Below are positions 59,564-64,000 of a stretch of 64,000 nucleotides of DNA, piece after piece. The notes under the pieces are model-generated. The model saw only the letters and a program-made list of their open reading frames with translations, was not told where the DNA came from and did no database searches. The DNA comes from JALYNX01 sp040902845. GTDB lineage: Bacteria; Actinomycetota; Acidimicrobiia; Spongiisociales; ZC4RG35. Position 1 is the first letter of the stretch. Each line of letters starts with the position of its first letter. The DNA is taken from assembly GCA_040902845.1 (NCBI GenBank), contig JBBDWM010000016.1, positions 1 through 64,000 on the forward strand. Reading direction: 5' to 3'. Both the position numbers and the translations under genes were made by a program.

Positions 59564-60309
59564 GACGATCTCGCCGGGGGTGGTTCGGCGGTGAAGGCGG
59601 CGGGGGTCAGGACAACATGGAGCTGGTATCGGTCGCCGCGATAGAGACAGGTCGCCGCCATGATCGGGCGTCGCCGGTGGTCGAGGTAGTCCATCTGGAT
59701 ACGCAAGCAGGGCTGGTGGGCGTCGATATCGAGGTCGATCGCCGAGGCCTGGTCGGGAAGGGCAGGGTCGATGGTGCTCGATGCCTGGCCGGGAATGATC
59801 CCGAATTTGTGGGCCAGGGTCTCGAACAATGAACCGGCCAGATCCTCCTCGGTGAGGCCAGGCACCAGATGAGCCGGCATCCAGGTGGTTTCGACGGCGA
59901 TCGGCTCGGCGTCGGCCAGACGCAACCGGGTGAAGCGCTTCAACTCTGCACCCTCGCTGACTTGGAGTCGGGCGGCGGTGGCGGCATCAGCGAGGACATG
60001 GCTGAACTCCAATACCCGGCTGGTGGGAACGAGGCCCCGCCGTTCCATGTCGACTGTGAACGAGGACAGGCCCAACGTCTTTGCGTAGGGCATCTGGGAG
60101 ACATAAGTGCCCGAACCGCGACGGCGGTCGAGCCACCCCTCCACCGTCAGCGTCTCGATGGCCTTGCGAGCGGTCATGCGTGCGATGCCCCATTCAGCGG
60201 CCAGGTCGCGTTCGCTGGGGATCCGAGAGCCCATGTCGAGGGAGCCGACCAGGTCGCGCAGTCGATGCAACACCGCCTTGGTCTTGTTGTCCGAACTGGA
60301 CACCGTCAC
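59560..60309 (-). CDS. GntR-family repressor with UTRA domain, amino-sugar operon regulator
   Basis: 249 residues. Winged helix at the N terminus (about 10-80: MGSRIPSERDLAAEWGIARMTARKAIETLTVEGWLDRRRGSGTYVSQ) and a UTRA effector domain (about 95-240: SFTVDMERRGLVPTSRVLEF, RLADAEPIAVETTWMPAHLVPGL). This is the HutC/NagR subfamily that usually binds GlcNAc-6-phosphate or similar. It is the first gene of the operon and overlaps the kinase (ATGA). Likely operators lie in the divergent region. Confidence 0.9.
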   Translation of the reverse strand: MTVSSSDNKTKAVLHRLRDLVGSLDMGSRIPSERDLAAEWGIARMTARKAIETLTVEGWLDRRRGSGTYVSQMPYAKTLGLSSFTVDMERRGLVPTSRVLEFSHVLADAATAARLQVSEGAELKRFTRLRLADAEPIAVETTWMPAHLVPGLTEEDLAGSLFETLAHKFGIIPGQASSTIDPALPDQASAIDLDIDAHQPCLRIQMDYLDHRRRPIMAATCLYRGDRYQLHVVLTPAAFTAEPPPARSS

Positions 60310-60315
60310 GGTCGG

Positions 60316-60394
60316 GACTATACATCTTTGGTCTGCTGGTGGTCGGAGAAAAGGGTTTCAGCAAAGGCCTCTTCATCATCGAATTGGTATAGTC
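60316..60394. promoter_or_regulatory. paired inverted GntR operator candidates
   Basis: GACTATAC (60316-60323) and its exact reverse complement GTATAGTC (60387-60394) lie in the 121-base divergent gap. The second lies in ATTGGTATAGTCGACT, which matches 11 of 16 positions of the DasR/NagR-type site ACTGGTCTAGACCAGT. This supports control of both directions by the GntR protein. Confidence 0.5.
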
Positions 60395-60430
60395 GACTTT
60401 GACGGCATGACGCCGCCTTAAGGTCTACAG

Positions 60431-61060
60431 ATGCCCCTAATCCGAGCAGTTGAGGCCGGCGATCTCGACGCCCTCTATGAGGTCTGCCTTCGCACCGGTG
60501 ACGCCGGGGCGGACGGCACCTCTCTGTTCAAAGACCCCCGCCTGTTGGGCGAGGTCTACGTAGGTCCCTACCTCTCGGTCCGGGGTGGGCTCGGGCTCAC
60601 CGCAGTCGACGATGATGGCCCGGCCGGTTACGCCCTCGCTGCCGTCGACACCCGCCGGTTCGAAGCCGAATGTGAGGCGGAATGGTGGCCGGCGCTGCGG
60701 GCCCGCTACCCCGACCCCGGTCCCGGCCCGGCGACGCCCGATGAGGAGGTCATCGCGGTGATCCACCGGCCGCACCGCGCCTTGGATGCAGTGGTGGCCC
60801 GCTTCCCGGCCCATCTTCACCTCGATCTGCTGCCCCGTCTCCAGGGGCGGGGAGTGGGCCGGATCATGATGGGCCGAATGCTGGGAGAGCTGGTGGCCCG
60901 TGGCGTGGAGGGGGTCCATCTGGGAGCAGACGCTCGCAACCAGCGCGCCATCGGCTTCTACACCCACCTCGGCTTCATCACTCTGGAAGCAGACGAATAT
61001 GGCGTGGTCATGGGAATCCGCCTGGATAAGGAGCCGTGGCAGCAGGTCACCCCCCCGTAA
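60431..61060 (+). CDS. GNAT N-acetyltransferase resembling the C-terminal domain of human O-GlcNAcase
   Basis: 209 residues. A single GNAT fold with acetyl-CoA loop LQGRGVGRIMMGRMLGEL. The segments YVGPYLSV, PAGYALAAVDTRRFEAECEAEWWPALRARYP, FPAHLHLDLLPRLQGRG and GVHLGADARNQRAIGFYTHLGF closely recall the HAT-like domain of human OGA and its bacterial relatives. The gene is divergent from the GlcNAc operon that contains a GH84 enzyme, so the two halves of OGA are represented by separate genes. The substrate is unknown. Its TAA stop is supplied by the palindromic repeat that follows. Confidence 0.85.
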   Translation: MPLIRAVEAGDLDALYEVCLRTGDAGADGTSLFKDPRLLGEVYVGPYLSVRGGLGLTAVDDDGPAGYALAAVDTRRFEAECEAEWWPALRARYPDPGPGPATPDEEVIAVIHRPHRALDAVVARFPAHLHLDLLPRLQGRGVGRIMMGRMLGELVARGVEGVHLGADARNQRAIGFYTHLGFITLEADEYGVVMGIRLDKEPWQQVTPP

Positions 61061-61104
61061 TTGGGACCGTCAGGTGTCATATACGGACCTGTGGGTCCCA
61101 ATTA
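61058..61104. repeat. 47-bp two-stem palindromic repeat, copy 3
   Basis: Best-formed copy: outer arms TAATTGGGACC / GGTCCCAATTA are perfect 11-bp complements, then a 2-base mismatch on each side, an inner CAGGT/ACCTG stem and an 11-base loop GTCATATACGG. Its first three bases are the stop codon of the GNAT gene. Confidence 0.92.
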
Positions 61105-61179
61105 CGAGGGCAGGAAGGTAGCGTCGGCGGGCCTGCGACCATCGAGCCACACCAGGCGTTCAGAGGAGGTCACTTTGGC

Positions 61180-63837
61180 TTGGCCGGGACCGGTGCGCAC
61201 TCAGGCTCAAAGACAGCCGATGTCGCGGCTCGGGTCACAATGACCGGAATCGAGTCGTTGCTCACGAGTGGGTTGACCACCGAGGAAGCCAGTGGGCTTC
61301 TGGAACTCCATGGTCCCAACCGGCTCCCGCCGATGCCTCAACGGGGAGTTTGGCGTCATCTCGTCGGCCAGTTCTTTCATTTCTTCGCGATCATGCTCTG
61401 GGTGGCGGGCGCCTTGGCGACTCTGGCCGGGCTACCTGAGCTTGGGCTCGCCATCCTGGCCGTGATCGTCTTCAACGGGATATTCGCCTTTGTCCAGGAG
61501 TATCGGGCCGAACGGGCCGGGGACCGCCTTCGCGAGATTGTGCCCCGTCTGGCCACCGTGATCCGCGACGGGCAACCCCGGGAGATCGATGCGTCGGAGT
61601 TGGTGCCCGGCGATCTGGTGGTCCTGGCCGGAGGCAACCGGGTGAGTGCTGACCTGAGGGTGGTGGAAGCCCATTCGGTCAAGGTGGACGAGTCGATTCT
61701 GACCGGGGAGAGCGTTCCTGCGGACAAGGAACTCGACGATGATCTCTACTCGGGCACCTTCGTCGTCGAAGGGGAAGGGCTAGCCGTGGTAGCTGCCACC
61801 GGGAGCGCCACCCGGCTGGCGTCCGTGGCCGTCCTCACCACCCAGGTGCAGCGGCCAGTCACCCCCCTGGCCCGCCAGCTCCGGCAATTGGTCCGCACGA
61901 TCGCGTTCATAACGGCTGGGGTGGGGCTGGTCTTCTTCGCAGTCAGTTTGGCGTTCGGCGTCCCGGCCCGCTCGGGCTTCATTTTCGGGGTGGGGGTGAT
62001 GGTGGCACTGGTGCCCGAAGCGTTGCTGCCGACGGTGACTCTCTCCCTGGCGATCGGGGCGCAGCGGATGGCCCGACATAATGCACTGGTTCGGCGGCTG
62101 GAAGCGGTGGAAACCCTGGGCTCCACCACCTTCATCTGCACCGACAAGACCGGAACCATCACCCAGAATCGGATGGCGGTGGTCAAGGTATGGACCCCGA
62201 TCGGCACTGCCACCATCGATGGAATCGGTTACGAGCCAGAGGGCCGGGTAGAGAGCACTTCTCCTCAGGTTTTGGCCATGGTCAGGGATGTGGCGCGGGC
62301 CGGGCGACGCTGCTCAACCGGGCGCGCCGTGTTCCAGGATTCCACGTGGGTGGCAGTAGGCGATCCAATGGAGGCGGCCCTCGACGTTCTCGCCCGAAGG
62401 GTCGGGGTGGGGATCGACCAGGATGGGACGGCCGATCCCGACCGGCGCCGCTATCCCTTCGATGCTCGACGCCGCCGCATGTCGGTGCTGACAACCCGTT
62501 ATCTGTATGTGAAGGGTGCTCCCGATGCCGTTTTTCCGGTCTGCACCAACGCCACTCAGGAGGCTTTCGAGGCTCTCCAGGATCTAACCCGCAAAGGCCT
62601 CAGGGTTCTCGCGGTGGCTGCCCGCCCCGCAGTCGACGACGTTCCCATGGACATTGATGCAGTGGAACGAGATTTGACCCTTTGGGGGTTGATCGGTCTC
62701 GAAGATCCCCCTCGGCCGGGGGCGGCCGCCTCGATCGCTTCCTGTCGGAAGGCCGGTCTCAATATTGCTTTGGTCACCGGCGACCATCCCGACACCGCGA
62801 AAGCTATCGCCGACGAAGTCGGCTTGTCCCTGCCTGGGGCCCCAACCCTCACCGGGCGCCAGCTCCCTGCAGACGAGGCCCTACTGGCAGCGCTGGTCGA
62901 TCACGACGGGGCGGTGATCAGCCGGGTGACTCCTGAGGACAAGCAACGGATCGCCCGGGCCCTGCAGAGTCGCGGCCACGTTGTCGCCATGACCGGGGAC
63001 GGCGTCAACGACGGGCCCGCCCTGCGAGAAGCCGATATCGGTGTGGCGATGGGGCGAACCGGCACCGATGTCGCTCGCGAGGCCGCCGACCTGGTGCTCC
63101 TCGACGACGACCTGGCCACCATCGTCGCAGCCATCGCCCAGGGACGAGCCACGTTCGCCAACGCCCGCCGCTTCCTCACGTATCACTTGACCGATAACGT
63201 GGCCGAGCTGACACCTTTCCTGATATGGGCTCTGTCTGCGAACCACATCCCTCTCGCACTGGGAATCCTCCAGATCCTCGCCCTCGACATCGGCACCGAC
63301 ACCTTTTCCGCAACTGCTTTGGGCGCCGAGCCGACCCACCCCCACCTTTCCGAGGACCGTCCCAACACCGGGCGACTGCTCGATCGCAAGGTCGCGTTCC
63401 GCGCTTTCGGCTTGCTCGGGCCCATCGAGGCGCTCGCAGAGATGGCCGCCTTCTTCGCGGTATTCCTCGCTGCAGGGTGGCGACCTGGTGAGGCCTTTCC
63501 TACGAATGTCATCCCGGCAGCGTCGGGAGCGGCCTTCGCCACCGTGGTCCTTGCCCAGACCGCCAACGCCTTTGCCTGCCGAAGCACAGTCCGCCCGGTA
63601 TGGAGGCTGTCGTTTTGGGGCAACCGGTTGTTGATCATCGGAGCCGGCACCGGGCTCGCCCTGGCCGCCGTGTTTCTGTTCGTTCCTTCTGTGGCTGGGC
63701 TACTCGAGCATGAGGGCCCCACCGGGCCGGGGTGGTTGATCGCCCTGACGTCGATCCCGCTGCTCCTGATGGCGGACGGCGTCCACAAATGGATCATTCG
63801 AAGGAGGTCGAGCACCCACCTCGTCGGCGACGTCTGA
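61180..63837 (+). CDS. P2-type cation-transporting P-type ATPase
   Basis: About 885 residues. I prefer the TTG at 61180 because GAGGAGGT lies about nine bases upstream; ATG 61240 (20 residues shorter) has no Shine-Dalgarno. Order: N-terminal cation ATPase domain (LTTEEASGLLELHGPNRLPP), membrane pair, actuator (SILTGESVP), M4 with VPEALLPTV, phosphorylation DKTGTIT (Asp322), hinge MTGDGVNDGPALREADIGVAMG and a C-terminal six-helix domain with LALDIGTDTFSATALGAE. It resembles calcium/magnesium pumps of the SERCA/MgtA side, but the M6 change from NxxTD to IGTD leaves the ion uncertain. Confidence 0.88.
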   Translation: MAGTGAHSGSKTADVAARVTMTGIESLLTSGLTTEEASGLLELHGPNRLPPMPQRGVWRHLVGQFFHFFAIMLWVAGALATLAGLPELGLAILAVIVFNGIFAFVQEYRAERAGDRLREIVPRLATVIRDGQPREIDASELVPGDLVVLAGGNRVSADLRVVEAHSVKVDESILTGESVPADKELDDDLYSGTFVVEGEGLAVVAATGSATRLASVAVLTTQVQRPVTPLARQLRQLVRTIAFITAGVGLVFFAVSLAFGVPARSGFIFGVGVMVALVPEALLPTVTLSLAIGAQRMARHNALVRRLEAVETLGSTTFICTDKTGTITQNRMAVVKVWTPIGTATIDGIGYEPEGRVESTSPQVLAMVRDVARAGRRCSTGRAVFQDSTWVAVGDPMEAALDVLARRVGVGIDQDGTADPDRRRYPFDARRRRMSVLTTRYLYVKGAPDAVFPVCTNATQEAFEALQDLTRKGLRVLAVAARPAVDDVPMDIDAVERDLTLWGLIGLEDPPRPGAAASIASCRKAGLNIALVTGDHPDTAKAIADEVGLSLPGAPTLTGRQLPADEALLAALVDHDGAVISRVTPEDKQRIARALQSRGHVVAMTGDGVNDGPALREADIGVAMGRTGTDVAREAADLVLLDDDLATIVAAIAQGRATFANARRFLTYHLTDNVAELTPFLIWALSANHIPLALGILQILALDIGTDTFSATALGAEPTHPHLSEDRPNTGRLLDRKVAFRAFGLLGPIEALAEMAAFFAVFLAAGWRPGEAFPTNVIPAASGAAFATVVLAQTANAFACRSTVRPVWRLSFWGNRLLIIGAGTGLALAAVFLFVPSVAGLLEHEGPTGPGWLIALTSIPLLLMADGVHKWIIRRRSSTHLVGDV

Positions 63838-63840
63838 GGT

Positions 63841-63857
63841 TGGCCCTTGACGGGCCA
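63841..63857. terminator. short hairpin after the P-type ATPase
   Basis: TGGCCC (63841-63846) and GGGCCA (63852-63857) form a perfect 6-bp stem with a 5-base loop, four bases after the stop codon. There is no T-run, so it is a weak terminator candidate. The remaining 143 bases to the window end show nothing recognisable. Confidence 0.45.
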
Positions 63858-64000
63858 TGCGAGGTGTCGTCAGCCGTTCGCGCTTGCTCGAAACGACAGC
63901 CTCACGAGTGATCTCCCTGATGCTTTGGGGGGTTCACCGCGGGCGATCGTGGAACTCCAATTGCCCTGGCGGCCTTCCTCTCACGACTCGGGGCTAGGCC

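Noticed and set aside
1..64000. tRNA, rRNA, riboswitch or intact insertion sequence
   Set aside because: I read the intergenic regions for tRNA arms, conserved rRNA blocks and transposase motifs and found none I could support; a tRNAscan or Rfam search would be needed to be certain.

Overview
The window comes from a high-GC actinobacterial genome, most likely a draft or metagenome-assembled member of the Acidimicrobiia or a relative. The taxonomic call is an inference. It rests on GC-rich coding DNA, an actinobacterial-type LexA box, a UvrD2-type helicase with a C-terminal HRDC domain, two class III cyclase/AAA-ATPase regulators, a CtpE-like P-type ATPase and frequent GTG/TTG starts. A 100-N gap at 48808-48907 marks it as a scaffold. 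The 55 bases on either side of the gap are identical, so the two contigs probably overlap and no sequence is missing.

Layout. 1-25.9 kb is mostly housekeeping and solitary genes: a ribbon-helix-helix protein, a cyclase/ATPase regulator overlapping a 3Fe-4S-type ferredoxin, a CtpE-like ATPase, a class III aminotransferase flanked by two decayed genes (an M28 peptidase tail and a molybdopterin oxidoreductase tail), a DUF2255-like protein, UvrD2, a zinc alcohol dehydrogenase, a second cyclase/ATPase regulator, SOS-controlled dinB, an MgtE-type transporter, a dihydroorotate-dehydrogenase-like protein coupled to nifJ, and a bicupin.

26-48.5 kb is the unusual part, a metabolic island on alternating strands. 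It holds (i) an SPFH protein, an AmiS/UreI amide/urea channel and an XRE-cupin regulator; (ii) members of the Nit1C nitrogen-starvation cluster: Sll0783/MSMEG_0572, MSMEG_0568 radical SAM, Sll0786 GNAT, Sll0787 AIR-synthase-like and MSMEG_0565 glycosyltransferase, but no nitrilase; (iii) a tightly coupled five-gene operon matching the bacterial coenzyme M pathway of Xanthobacter (ComA/XcbA, two aspartase/fumarase-superfamily lyases, a PLP enzyme and an unrecognised Cys-containing protein that may be XcbE); and (iv) a carbamoyl-transfer module: FdrA, DUF1116 and DUF2877 (relatives of E. coli AllFGH oxamate carbamoyltransferase), carbamate kinase and an aspartate carbamoyltransferase. A CoA-disulfide-reductase-like flavoprotein and an OsmC protein add thiol chemistry. 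My working inference is a coenzyme M-dependent route that handles a small nitrogen-carbon compound (amide, nitrile or cyanide-like) and recovers its nitrogen through carbamoyl phosphate. I know of no description of this combination.

48.5-64 kb returns to ordinary genes: a lipase-like hydrolase across the gap, a zinc dehydrogenase, a SigG/SigJ-type ECF sigma factor with a two-repeat protein beside it, and a GntR-controlled amino-sugar operon (GntR, BadF-type kinase, SIS protein, GH84 hexosaminidase, sugar ABC binding protein and two permeases). Divergent to that operon is a GNAT resembling the C-terminal domain of human O-GlcNAcase, followed by a second P-type ATPase.

Dispersed repeats stand out. 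Three copies of a 47-bp two-stem palindrome lie at gene 3' ends. A GC-rich approximately 64-bp palindromic element occurs twice in tandem upstream of uvrD2 and once in frame inside the amino-sugar kinase. A repeat pair lies next to the scaffold gap. I saw no tRNA, rRNA, CRISPR array or intact insertion sequence.
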